NCBI GenBank assembly: GCA_001771935.1
Contig: MERD01000110.1
Span: 1-49,628 of the forward strand
Length of the DNA stretch: 49,628 nucleotides
Direction: 5' to 3'
Source: Betaproteobacteria bacterium RIFCSPLOWO2_02_FULL_67_26
Lineage (GTDB): Bacteria; Pseudomonadota; Gammaproteobacteria; Burkholderiales; SG8-41
In this document: piece by piece, positions 10,986 to 20,122 of the stretch
How positions within the stretch are numbered: position 1 is the stretch's first letter
Layout of the letters: every line of letters begins with the position of its first letter
Translations under genes and position numbers: made by a program
Notes under the pieces: model-generated
The model's database searches: none
What the model was told of the DNA's origin: nothing
The model's input: the letters and a program-made list of their open reading frames with translations, nothing else

Positions 10986-11064
10986 GGGTGGAGCAGAGGA
11001 TCAAGGTTGGGGAGGAGAACCTCCCCTTGAGTCCAAAAAAACTTAAAGCTCAAGGAGTTACGTA

Positions 11065-13920
11065 ATGCAGCTCGCTACCGAATCGGCCCTGGTTGCCCCC
11101 GCCGCCAGCTTGGCCCTGAACGAAACCCCTGCCGCACGCGACGCGCGCTTCGACTCGTACAAGATCATCCGCCGCAACGGCTCGGTGGCGGGCTTCGAGC
11201 CCTCGAAGATCTCCATCGCGATGACGAAAGCGTTCATCGCGGTGAACGGCGGCCAGGGCGCCGCTTCCGCGCGCGTGCGCGAGCAGGTCGCGATCCTCAC
11301 CGAGAACGCGGTCGCCGCGCTGATGCGGCGCCAGCCCTCGGGCGGGACCTTCCACATCGAGGACATCCAGGACCAGGTCGAGCTCGCCCTCATGCGCGCC
11401 GGCGAGCACAACGTCGCGCGTGCCTACGTGCTCTACCGCGATGAGCGGGCGAAGGAGCGCGCGAAGCAGCGCGAGGCGCTGGAGACGGACCGGCGCGCGC
11501 GCGAGCCGGCGATCAGCGTGAAGGAGGGCGGCCAGTTGAAGCCGCTCGATCTCGCGCGGATCACGGCGCTGGTGCGCGACGCGTGCGAGGGCCTCGGGCG
11601 CGAGGTCAGCGCCGAGCCGATCCTGCAGGCGATGCAGCGCGACCTCTACGACGGCGTGCCGATGGACGAAGTGAGGAAATCGCTGATCCTCGCCGCGCGC
11701 GCGCTGATCGAGCAGGACCCGGGCTACAGCTACGTCACCGCGCGCCTGCTGCTGCACACGCTGCGCCTCGAGACGCTCGGTGAAGAGGTCACCCAGTCGG
11801 AAATGCACAGGCGCTACGCCGAGTACCTGCCGGAATTTGTCCGCCAGGGCATCGCCGCGGAGCTGCTCGACGAGCGGCTCTCCGGCTACGACCTGAAGTG
11901 CCTGGGCGCGGCGCTCGACGCCAACCGCGACCTCAAGTTCGCCTACCTCGGGCTGCAGATCCTCTACGACCGCTATTTCCTGCACGTGCGCGGGCGCCGC
12001 ATCGAGCTGCCGCAGGTGTTCTACATGCGCGTGGCGATGGGGCTCGCGCTGAACGAGCCCGAGGACCAGCGCGAGGCGCGCGCGATCGAGTTCTACAACG
12101 TGCTGTCCTCCTTCGATTTCATGAGCTCGACGCCGACGCTGTTCAATTCCGGCACGCGCCGCGCGCAGCTCGCGAGCTGCTACCTGACCACCGTTTCCGA
12201 CGACCTCGACGGCATCTACGAGGCGATCAAGGAGAACGCGCTGCTGCAGAAGTTCGCCGGCGGGCTCGGCAACGACTGGACGCCGGTGCGCGCGCTGGGC
12301 TCCCATATCAAGGGCACCAACGGCAAGAGCCAGGGCGTGGTGCCGTTCCTGAAAGTGGTGAACGACACCGCGGTCGCGGTCAACCAGGGCGGCAAGCGGA
12401 AGGGCGCGGTGTGCTCGTACCTCGAGACCTGGCATCTCGATATCGAGGAATTCCTCGAGCTCAGGAAGAACACCGGCGACGACCGCCGCCGCACCCACGA
12501 CATGAACACCGCCAACTGGGTGCCTGACCTCTTCATGAAGCGCGTGATGGAGGGGGGCGACTGGACGCTGTTCTCGCCCTCCGACGTGCCGGACCTGCAC
12601 GACAAGTTCGGGAAAGCCTTCGAGAAGGCCTACGTCGAGCACGAGGCGAAGGCCGCGCGCGGCGAGATCAAGCCCTACAAGAGGGTCCAGGCGACGACGC
12701 TGTGGCGCAAGATGCTGACGATGCTGTTCGAGACCGGGCATCCGTGGATCACGTTCAAGGACCCGTGCAACCTGAGGAGCCCGCAGCAGCACGTGGGCGT
12801 GGTGCACAGCTCCAACCTCTGCACCGAGATCACGCTGAACACCGGCGCCGACGAGATCGCGGTCTGCAACCTCGGCTCGGTCAACATGCCGGCCCACCTT
12901 GACGCGTCCACCGGCCGCATGGACATGGAGAAGCTGAAGCGCACGGTCGGCACCGCGATGCGCATGCTCGACAACGTCATCGACCTCAATTTCTACAACG
13001 TCAACAAGGCGCGCAACTCCAACTTCAAGCACCGGCCGGTGGGTCTCGGCATCATGGGCTTCCAGGACTGCCTGCACCTGCTGCGCATTCCCTACGGCTC
13101 GCAGGCGGCGGTGGATTTCGCCGACCGCTCGATGGAAGCGGTCGCCTACACGGCGTACCAGGCCTCGGCCGATCTCGCGGAAGAGCGCGGGGCGTATTCG
13201 ACGTTCAAGGGCTCGCTGTGGGACCGCGGCATCCTGCCGTTCGACACCCTGAAGCTGCTGGCCGAGGAGCGCGGCGGCTACGTCGAGTGCGACATGTCCA
13301 CCACGCTCGACTGGGAAGGGCTGAAGAAGCGCGTGCAGCAGGCCGGCATGCGGAACTCGAACTGCCTCGCGATCGCGCCCACCGCGACCATCGCCAACAT
13401 CACCGGGCTGTCGCAGTGCATCGAGCCGACCTACCAGAACCTCTACGTCAAGTCGAACCTCTCGGGCGAGTTCACGGTGGTGAACGAGTTCCTGGTGCGG
13501 GACTTGAAGAAGCTCAGTCTGTGGGACGAGGTGATGATCGCGGACCTCAAGTACTTCGACGGCTCGCTCGCCAGGATCGACCGCATCCCGCCGGAGGTGC
13601 GCAACCTCTACGCCACGGCGTTCGAGATGGATCCCAAGTGGCTGGTCGAGTGCGCGGCGCGGCGGCAGAAGTGGGTGGACCAGTCGCAGTCTCTCAACAT
13701 CTACATGGCGGGCGCCTCGGGCAAGCGGCTCGACGACACCTACAAGCTGGCGTGGATCCGCGGGCTGAAGACGACCTACTACCTGCGCACGCTCGGCGCC
13801 ACCTCGGCGGAAAAGTCCACGGTCACGACCGGGCAGCTGAATGCGGTCACCTCCGACGGCGTGGCGACGGACGCGAAGTTCTGCTCGATCGACAATCCCG
13901 AGTGCGAGTCCTGCCAATAG
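11065..13920 (+). CDS. nrdA: ribonucleoside-diphosphate reductase subunit alpha (class Ia)
   Basis: 951 aa; N-terminal ATP-cone YKIIRRNGSVAGFEPSKISIAMTKAF, a second cone-like segment, STPTLFNSGTRRAQLASCYL, C-terminal CESCQ. Confidence 0.97.
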   Translation: MQLATESALVAPAASLALNETPAARDARFDSYKIIRRNGSVAGFEPSKISIAMTKAFIAVNGGQGAASARVREQVAILTENAVAALMRRQPSGGTFHIEDIQDQVELALMRAGEHNVARAYVLYRDERAKERAKQREALETDRRAREPAISVKEGGQLKPLDLARITALVRDACEGLGREVSAEPILQAMQRDLYDGVPMDEVRKSLILAARALIEQDPGYSYVTARLLLHTLRLETLGEEVTQSEMHRRYAEYLPEFVRQGIAAELLDERLSGYDLKCLGAALDANRDLKFAYLGLQILYDRYFLHVRGRRIELPQVFYMRVAMGLALNEPEDQREARAIEFYNVLSSFDFMSSTPTLFNSGTRRAQLASCYLTTVSDDLDGIYEAIKENALLQKFAGGLGNDWTPVRALGSHIKGTNGKSQGVVPFLKVVNDTAVAVNQGGKRKGAVCSYLETWHLDIEEFLELRKNTGDDRRRTHDMNTANWVPDLFMKRVMEGGDWTLFSPSDVPDLHDKFGKAFEKAYVEHEAKAARGEIKPYKRVQATTLWRKMLTMLFETGHPWITFKDPCNLRSPQQHVGVVHSSNLCTEITLNTGADEIAVCNLGSVNMPAHLDASTGRMDMEKLKRTVGTAMRMLDNVIDLNFYNVNKARNSNFKHRPVGLGIMGFQDCLHLLRIPYGSQAAVDFADRSMEAVAYTAYQASADLAEERGAYSTFKGSLWDRGILPFDTLKLLAEERGGYVECDMSTTLDWEGLKKRVQQAGMRNSNCLAIAPTATIANITGLSQCIEPTYQNLYVKSNLSGEFTVVNEFLVRDLKKLSLWDEVMIADLKYFDGSLARIDRIPPEVRNLYATAFEMDPKWLVECAARRQKWVDQSQSLNIYMAGASGKRLDDTYKLAWIRGLKTTYYLRTLGATSAEKSTVTTGQLNAVTSDGVATDAKFCSIDNPECESCQ

Positions 13921-14060
13921 GGGGTTATCCGCCGCGAGTCACGATACACAGGGAAGTGCTTCACCGGCGCAAACGGCCCGTTCACCGATAACACCGATAA
14001 AGAACCGGCCCGCGCGTGAGGTAAGTGTCCACCCATAAGGTCAATAAAGGAGACTGAAAG

Positions 14061-15182
14061 ATGCTGCAATTCGGGGAGCAACAGACGATAGCCGCCGTGA
14101 CCGGCGCGGGCGTGCAGCCCGCCGCGCGCGCGCCCATCCGGCAGCCGGAAGTCGACGCGCAGTTGCGCCGCGTCAACGTCGCGGACAAGCGCGTCATCAA
14201 CGGCAGCACCGATGTCAACCAGCTGGTGCCGTTCAAGTACAAGTGGGCGTGGGAAAAGTACCTCTCCGCCTGCGCCAACCACTGGATGCCGCAGGAAATC
14301 CAGATGAGCCGCGACATCGCGCTGTGGAAGGACCCCAACGGCCTGACCGAGGACGAGCGGCGCATCGTCAAGCGCAACCTCGGCTTCTTCGTGACCGCCG
14401 ACTCGCTCGCGGCGAACAACATCGTGCTCGGCACCTACCGCCACATCACCGCGCCCGAGTGCCGCCAGTACCTGCTGCGGCAGGCGTTCGAGGAGGCGAT
14501 CCACACCCATGCCTACCAGTACATCGTGGAGAGCCTGCAGCTGGACGACGGCGAGATCTTCAATGCCTACCGCGAGATCCCGTCGATCCGCGACAAGGAC
14601 GAGTTCCTGATCCCGTTCATCGAGACGCTGACCGACCCCACGTTCAGGACCGGCACGCCGGAGGCGGACCAGAAACTGCTGAAGAGCCTGATCGTGTTCG
14701 CGTGCCTGATGGAAGGCATGTTCTTCTACGTCGGCTTCACGCAGATCCTCTCGCTCGGGCGGCAGAACAAGATGACCGGCTCGGCCGAGCAGTACCAGTA
14801 CATCCTGCGCGACGAGTCCATGCACTGCAATTTCGGCATCGACCTCATCAACACGATCAAGCTGGAGAACCCGCACCTGTGGACGCCGGATTTCCGCGAC
14901 GAGCTGCGCGAGATCTTCAAGACCGGCGTCGAACTCGAATACCGCTATGCCGAGGACACCATGCCCCGCGGCGTGCTGGGGCTGAACTCCGGGATGTTCA
15001 AGGAGTACCTGCGGTTCATCTGCAACCGTCGCAGCCAGCAGATCGGGCTCGAGCCGCTGTTCGAGGGCGTCTCGAACCCGTTCCCGTGGATGGCGGAGAT
15101 GATCGATCTCAAGAAGGAGCGGAATTTCTTCGAGACGCGCGTGATCGAGTACCAGACGGGCGGCGCGCTCAACTGGGACTGA
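14061..15182 (+). CDS. nrdB: ribonucleoside-diphosphate reductase subunit beta
   Basis: 373 aa; [24 protein letters not shown]; directly downstream of nrdA. Confidence 0.97.
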   Translation: MLQFGEQQTIAAVTGAGVQPAARAPIRQPEVDAQLRRVNVADKRVINGSTDVNQLVPFKYKWAWEKYLSACANHWMPQEIQMSRDIALWKDPNGLTEDERRIVKRNLGFFVTADSLAANNIVLGTYRHITAPECRQYLLRQAFEEAIHTHAYQYIVESLQLDDGEIFNAYREIPSIRDKDEFLIPFIETLTDPTFRTGTPEADQKLLKSLIVFACLMEGMFFYVGFTQILSLGRQNKMTGSAEQYQYILRDESMHCNFGIDLINTIKLENPHLWTPDFRDELREIFKTGVELEYRYAEDTMPRGVLGLNSGMFKEYLRFICNRRSQQIGLEPLFEGVSNPFPWMAEMIDLKKERNFFETRVIEYQTGGALNWD

Positions 15183-15389
15183 TCCCGTTACAACCCAATA
15201 TTCCAGGCTTGGAAGACTGAACTGCCGGCGCAACCAGGACTGATGAATTCGATGGGACCGCTACAGAGGGTTGTAACGGGACTGACGCAACGAGGGAAAC
15301 AGGAACAAGGGCGCTCGTTTATCAACCAACTGGGAGGCGACTTGGGTTCGAGCCTGCTGAACCGGCGTTACCGCAGACGCAGACAGAGC

Positions 15390-15650
15390 ATGATGCATAC
15401 CATTACCGAGTGCCGCGCCGAAAGCGGCTACACCCTCTGGCTCCGCTTCGACGACGGCCTGGAGGGCAGCGTCAACCTCGGCGACCTGGTGCTCACCGAT
15501 TCGTACCTGGCGATCTCCGACGAGGAAACCTTCTCGCGCGTCGCGATCGACCCGATCTCGAACGCGGTGACCTGGAGCGGCGGCATCAAGCTGGATCCCG
15601 AGGTGCTGTACCGGGACCTGGCGAGCAGGACCCAAGCGGCGCGCCATTGA
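15390..15650 (+). CDS. DUF2442 domain-containing protein
   Basis: MMHTITECRAESGYTLWLRFDDGLEGSVNLGDLV...VTWSGGIKLDPEVLYRDL. Confidence 0.75.
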   Translation: MMHTITECRAESGYTLWLRFDDGLEGSVNLGDLVLTDSYLAISDEETFSRVAIDPISNAVTWSGGIKLDPEVLYRDLASRTQAARH

Positions 15651-15694
15651 AAGGCCCTGGACGCCGCCGCGCGGGCAACCGACTGGAGGACTGA

Positions 15695-15886
15695 ATGGCG
15701 AAAGCGAAAAGGCGAGCCGGCAAGAGGAAGGCGGCGAAGAAAAAGAAGATCGCCCGGCGCAAGCCGGCCGCGCGGCGCGGCGCGAGGCGCAAACCCGCCG
15801 CGCCCCGTCCGGCCTCCCCCCCGATGGCGCCGCGCCCGGTCGTGATACCCGGCGCGTGGCCGTTCCCGATGGGCAGCAAGCCCTGA
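15695..15886 (+). CDS. Small Lys/Arg/Ala-rich, histone H1-like protein
   Basis: MAKAKRRAGKRKAAKKKKIARRKPAARRGARRKPAAPRPA followed by a hydrophobic/proline C-tail. Confidence 0.55.
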   Translation: MAKAKRRAGKRKAAKKKKIARRKPAARRGARRKPAAPRPASPPMAPRPVVIPGAWPFPMGSKP

Positions 15887-16073
15887 CAGATCCGGAGGCG
15901 ATGCGCCGGTCTGTCTCCGCGCGTTCGAACGGACGGACATTCCGCCGTTCAACGCGCGGTCCTGCCAGGAAGTACCCGCCTTGATCTAGCGCAATACCCC
16001 CGCCGCCCGTGACCGTAGAATGGCCTACTGCGCCGGGCGCGTGACGCCCGCGCATCCAATCCGGGAGGGGCAC

Positions 16074-16550
16074 ATGAAAGCAGGCTGGATCGTCACGCTG
16101 GTATTCGTCGTCGCAGGTTCATTCGGAAATGCGGCATACGCCGCCTCCGCCGACGTCGTCGTTCGCTCCACCAAGGGCGAGTTCAAGGAGGTGAAGGAGC
16201 GCGTGCTGCACGCGATCGAAGGCCGCGGCCTCGTCTTGAACTACACCGCGCGCATCGGGGCCATGCTCGAGCGCACCGGCAAGGATATCGGGGCCGCGCG
16301 ACGGGTCTACGCGGACGCCGAATTGCTCGAATTCTGCAGCGCGAAGGTCTCGCGCGACACGATGGAGGCCGACCCGCGCAACATCGTGTTCTGCCCGTAC
16401 GGCATCGCGGTCTACGCGCTGCCGAAGGAGCCGGGCAAGGTGTACCTCGCGTATCGCCGCCCGGGCGGGTCCGGCGCGGAGCGCTCGGCAAAATCGTTGC
16501 GGGCGGTGGACAAGCTTCTCGCGGATATCGTAGGCGAAGCCCTAAAGTAG
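16074..16550 (+). CDS. DUF302 domain-containing secreted protein
   Basis: Signal peptide; VVVRSTKGEFKEVKERVLHAIEGRGLVLNYTARIGAMLERT. Confidence 0.7.
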   Translation: MKAGWIVTLVFVVAGSFGNAAYAASADVVVRSTKGEFKEVKERVLHAIEGRGLVLNYTARIGAMLERTGKDIGAARRVYADAELLEFCSAKVSRDTMEADPRNIVFCPYGIAVYALPKEPGKVYLAYRRPGGSGAERSAKSLRAVDKLLADIVGEALK

Positions 16551-16552
16551 AG

Positions 16553-16597
16553 AATTGAACCGCCGCGGCGCAGAGAGAAACAAGAATAAGAATTAGC
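16553..16597 (+). repeat. Intergenic repeat unit left of the Phd/PIN module
   Basis: AATTGAACCGCC-GCGGCGCAGAGAGAAACAAGAATAAGAATT resembles the reverse complement of units at 17529-17641. Confidence 0.6.
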
Positions 16598-16606
16598 CGC
16601 CGATGA

Positions 16607-16637
16607 ACCCCGTTAGAGGCCCGGCCTCTAACGGGGT
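16607..16637. repeat. 31-bp near-perfect palindrome
   Basis: ACCCCGTTAGAGGCC-c-GGCCTCTAACGGGGT, 15-bp arms, flanked by TGAAC on both sides. Confidence 0.8.
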
Positions 16638-16794
16638 GAACGCCGGTACACGCCGATAACAACAAGAGAAAATAGACAAGATTAACGGGTCGCCACGGAT
16701 CTTGTTTGAGCCACGCGGTGGAGCGGCCGGGTGCATCCGGCTTGACTTCCGCGGGACCTTATGGTCAACTTAAGATGAACTTAGGGAATTCTGA

Positions 16795-17043
16795 ATGAAC
16801 ATCACCATTAACGCCAAGCAATTGCGCGCCTCGTTGCCGAAACTGGTTGAGCGCGTAAGTCGGGGTGCGCGGTTTACCGTGCTTTATCGCAGCCGCCGGG
16901 CGTTTCAAATCGTGCCGATTGACGAAGCGGACACGCCGCGTGTAGCACTTCAATCCGACCCGCTGTATCGCGCCAAGGCGGTGGGCAGATCAAGTGACGG
17001 CAAGGCTTCCGGCGATCACGACGCCATTCTGTACGGTCGATGA
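16795..17043 (+). CDS. Phd/YefM-type antitoxin
   Basis: MNITINAKQLRASLPKLVERVSRGARFTVLYRSRRAFQIVPID; ATGA overlap with the PIN gene. Confidence 0.75.
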   Translation: MNITINAKQLRASLPKLVERVSRGARFTVLYRSRRAFQIVPIDEADTPRVALQSDPLYRAKAVGRSSDGKASGDHDAILYGR

Positions 17044-17459
17044 AGGGCCTGTTCGTTGACACCGCGGGCTGGATGGCTTGCGCCGACGCGGGAGACTCTT
17101 CGCACGCGCTGGCTTGCGAGGCGCGCGATTCAGCGCTGCAGCAAGGCGTCTTGCTGGTGACGACGGATTACGTCATGGACGAAACGTTGACGATCATCCG
17201 GATGCGTTTGGGATTGCCAGCCGCGAAAGCGTGGTGGGGGCAAGTCGAAGGCAGTTCGCGGCTGCGGTGGGAATGGATCGGGATGGAGCGCGCCGAGAAG
17301 GCGCGAAAAGCGTTCTTTCGTTACCGCGACAAGAACTACTCCTTCACCGATTGCACCAGCTTGGTGGTGATGCAGGAGCTGCGCCTCAAGCAGGCGTTGA
17401 CCACCGACCGTCATTTCCGGCAGATGGGGTTTCAGGTCTTGCCGCATTCCGCGGAATAG
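17040..17459 (+). CDS. PIN-domain toxin (VapC-like)
   Basis: LFVDTAGWMACADAGDSSH, DYVMDETLT, YSFTDCTSLVVMQELRLKQALTTDRHFRQMGF. Confidence 0.88.
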   Translation: MKGLFVDTAGWMACADAGDSSHALACEARDSALQQGVLLVTTDYVMDETLTIIRMRLGLPAAKAWWGQVEGSSRLRWEWIGMERAEKARKAFFRYRDKNYSFTDCTSLVVMQELRLKQALTTDRHFRQMGFQVLPHSAE

Positions 17460-17528
17460 GCGCTGTCGCCCCCGCCTCAAAGCCTTTGTCCCCACGAGAA
17501 GCAACGTCCCAACGAGGGCACCAGTTCT

Positions 17529-17641
17529 GGATTCTTGTCTTGTTTCACTTGGCGCGCTTGGCGGTTCAATTTTGATCTTGCTTCTCTCGGCGCCTTGGCG
17601 GTTCCATTCTTGTTCTTATTTTTCCTCCGTGTCCTCCGCGG
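17529..17641 (-). repeat. ~40-nt tandem repeat units right of the Phd/PIN module
   Basis: Related units attcttgtcttgtttcacttggcgcgcttggcggttcaa / gatcttgcttctctcggcgccttggcggttccatt / cttgttcttatttttcctccgtgtcctccgcgg. Confidence 0.65.
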
Positions 17642-18673
17642 TTAGAGGTTCTTCCACAGCTCCGCAAAGGCGCTGACCGCCGCGTCGACGTCGGGGGCGG
17701 AGATGTGGCGGTGCGTGACGAAGCGCAGGACGTGGATGTCGGCCGGCGCGACCAGCACGCCCTTCGCCTTCAGGTCCGCCGACCACTGCGCCGCCCGGCG
17801 CCCGCTCTTCCTCACGTCCGCCCGCACCAGGTTCGTCTCGACGTCCTTCGGGTCGCACAGGCTCGCGTCGATGCGGTGGAAGCCTTCGGCCAGGCGCTTC
17901 GCGCTCTGGTGGTCCTCGGCGAGCCGGGCCGTCATCGTCTCCAGCGCGACGATGCCGGCGGCGGCAAGCGGCCCGGCCTGGCGCATGTTGCCGCCGACCA
18001 TGCGGCGGCAGGCGCGCGCCCGCTCGATGAACGCCGCGGTGCCGCACAGTATCGATCCCACCGGGGCCGACAGGCCCTTCGAAACGCAAAAGCACACGGA
18101 ATCGGAGTGCGCTGAAATTTCAGCGACGGCGCAGCCGAGCGCGACGGCGGCGTTGAAGAGGCGCGCGCCGTCGAGGTGCACCGGCACGTCCTTTTCGCGC
18201 GCGAGCCCGTGCACCGCCGCCATGTGCGCGAGCGGCAGCACGGCGCCGCCGGCGCGGTTGTGGGTATTCTCCATCCAGACCAGCGCCGTGCCCATGTGGT
18301 GACGGGTGAGCGGCCGGACCGCCTCCCGCAGCGCCTCCACGTCCATCGCGCCGCGCCGGCCGGGAATGCCGCGGTGGAAGAGGCCGGCGGCGCCGGCGAT
18401 GCCGCCGAGTTCCGCGTTCAGCGTGTGCGAGCCGTCCTCCAGCAGCACTTCGCCGCCGCGGCCCGCGTGCGCGAGCATCGCCACCAGGTTCGCCATGGTG
18501 CCGCTCGGCATGAAGGCGCCGGCTTCCTTGCCGGCGCGCGCGGCGGCCAGCGCCTCGAGCTTGCGCACGGTCTCGTCGCCGTCGCGCGAGTCGTCGCCGA
18601 AGGTCGCCTCGCGCATGGACTCGAGCATCGCCTCGGTCGGGCGGGTGACGGTGTCGCTTCGGAGGTCGATCAT
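17642..18673 (-). CDS. ltaE: low-specificity L-threonine aldolase
   Basis: MIDLRSDTVTRPTEAMLESMREATFGDD, PSGTMANLVAMLAH, HLDGARLFNAAVALG, CVSKGLSAPVGS. Confidence 0.93.
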   Translation of the reverse strand: MIDLRSDTVTRPTEAMLESMREATFGDDSRDGDETVRKLEALAAARAGKEAGAFMPSGTMANLVAMLAHAGRGGEVLLEDGSHTLNAELGGIAGAAGLFHRGIPGRRGAMDVEALREAVRPLTRHHMGTALVWMENTHNRAGGAVLPLAHMAAVHGLAREKDVPVHLDGARLFNAAVALGCAVAEISAHSDSVCFCVSKGLSAPVGSILCGTAAFIERARACRRMVGGNMRQAGPLAAAGIVALETMTARLAEDHQSAKRLAEGFHRIDASLCDPKDVETNLVRADVRKSGRRAAQWSADLKAKGVLVAPADIHVLRFVTHRHISAPDVDAAVSAFAELWKNL

Positions 18674-18685
18674 GGCGGGGGAGTT

Positions 18686-19480
18686 TTAGCGCGCGGCGAC
18701 GATGCAGTCAACGACCTCGCAAAATCCGGCCCCGGCCGGCGCGTGCGTCACGTATTTCGGCTCCTCCGCGAGCTGGCCGGCAAATGCCCGGACGTTGGCG
18801 ACGCCCACCGAATGCGGAAAGAACGCGAACATCGGCGCGTCGTTGGGCGAGTCGCCGACGAAGACATAGGCGCCGCGTTCCTGTTCGAGGTCCACGCCGA
18901 ACGCCTCGCGCATCAGGGTCCGGGTCATGGCGAGCTTGTCGTAGGCGCCGAACCAGCCGTTGACATGGATCGAGCTCACCTTGGCCGTGAGCCCCCGCGC
19001 CCGCATCAACGCGACGATGCGGTCCACCGCCTCGCGCCCGAGCGGCGCGACATCCTCGCGGTAATCGATCGCGAGGTCGGTCTCGCGGTAGGGCTGGTCG
19101 GCGGCGACCGCGCAACCCGGCACGGACCGCACGATTTCCGCCGCGATCGCCTCCAGCCGCCCGCGGTTCCTTGCCCGCGTCGCGGCCTCGTCCGCGAAAG
19201 TTCGCCGCATCACGCGCCGGACCCGGTCGTAGCGGAAGTAGAACGCGCCGTTTTCCCCGACCACCGCGGCGGCCGGCCACATGCGCGCGATGTGGTCGCA
19301 CCACCCCGCGGGGCGGCCGGTGATCGGAACGACGAGCAGGCCGGCCCGGCCCAGGCGCTCCATCGCCGCATAGGCCCCGGCCGTGAGCTGCCCGCCGGTC
19401 GTGAGCGTGTCGTCGATATCGCAGAAAACGCCTTTGACGGCCCGGCGTGCCGCGAGGGGGAAATCGCCGAGGGGCAGCAT
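18686..19480 (-). CDS. HAD superfamily (type IIB) hydrolase
   Basis: KGVFCDIDDTLTTGGQL, VVPITGRPAGW, YVFVGDSPNDAPMFAFFPHSVGVANV. Confidence 0.85.
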   Translation of the reverse strand: MLPLGDFPLAARRAVKGVFCDIDDTLTTGGQLTAGAYAAMERLGRAGLLVVPITGRPAGWCDHIARMWPAAAVVGENGAFYFRYDRVRRVMRRTFADEAATRARNRGRLEAIAAEIVRSVPGCAVAADQPYRETDLAIDYREDVAPLGREAVDRIVALMRARGLTAKVSSIHVNGWFGAYDKLAMTRTLMREAFGVDLEQERGAYVFVGDSPNDAPMFAFFPHSVGVANVRAFAGQLAEEPKYVTHAPAGAGFCEVVDCIVAAR

Positions 19481-20088
19481 CAGCGGCAGACTTCCTCTCC
19501 CGCCGGCGGCTCGGGTCGCGCGACGAAGCCGAAGCGCCGCGCCACGTCGCCGGAGCCGATCGGCTCGATCCGGACGCGGGACTCACGGAAATTCAGCCAT
19601 ATCGGCACCGCCCTGCCCTGCTGCGCGAGCTCCATGAGCTCGTCGAGGACCGCTTCGGCGAGCGGGTTGCCGCCGGCGTCGATCAGGCAGGGCGGCAACC
19701 GGTCGAGATCGCGGTCATGGACGATGCCGACCCCGTGCTCGGTCTGCAGCAGCGTCGCGCCGCTGTCGTCGATCCAGGCGCCGCCGACGGCCGCAACCGG
19801 ACTGCCGTTGTGGGCCTCGAGCGCCAGCGGCGCGCCTTCGGCGCTCACGATCCGGAATACGTAAGGCGTGTAAGCCAGGTCGACGAATACGCGCTGCGGC
19901 CCGTTCTGGAAGAACCAGCAACCGCGCAGGTCGCGCGAATAATTGCGGCCGATGAAGTCGGCGACCAGTTGATTCTGTACGCGCTCGCCCTTGATCAGCC
20001 AGTTGCCGCGGCGGTCGAGCGCGAGCCAGCCGTAGACCGCCGGCACGTTGGGCCATTTGGCCATGCCGCGGAGAACGATTTCATCCAT
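19480..20088 (-). CDS. DUF2946-like family protein
   Basis: MDEIVLRGMAKWPNVPAVYGWLALDRRGNWLIKGERV is characteristic of a betaproteobacterial DUF2946 family; ATG overlaps the HAD gene. Confidence 0.6.
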   Translation of the reverse strand: MDEIVLRGMAKWPNVPAVYGWLALDRRGNWLIKGERVQNQLVADFIGRNYSRDLRGCWFFQNGPQRVFVDLAYTPYVFRIVSAEGAPLALEAHNGSPVAAVGGAWIDDSGATLLQTEHGVGIVHDRDLDRLPPCLIDAGGNPLAEAVLDELMELAQQGRAVPIWLNFRESRVRIEPIGSGDVARRFGFVARPEPPAGEEVCR

Positions 20089-20122
20089 GACACCCCGTTC
20101 ACTCGTTCACCCGCCCGCTCGT

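Noticed and set aside
11050-13917. 955-aa minus-strand ORF antisense to nrdA
   Set aside because: Mirror frame of a highly biased codon-usage gene; composition is typical of shadow ORFs.
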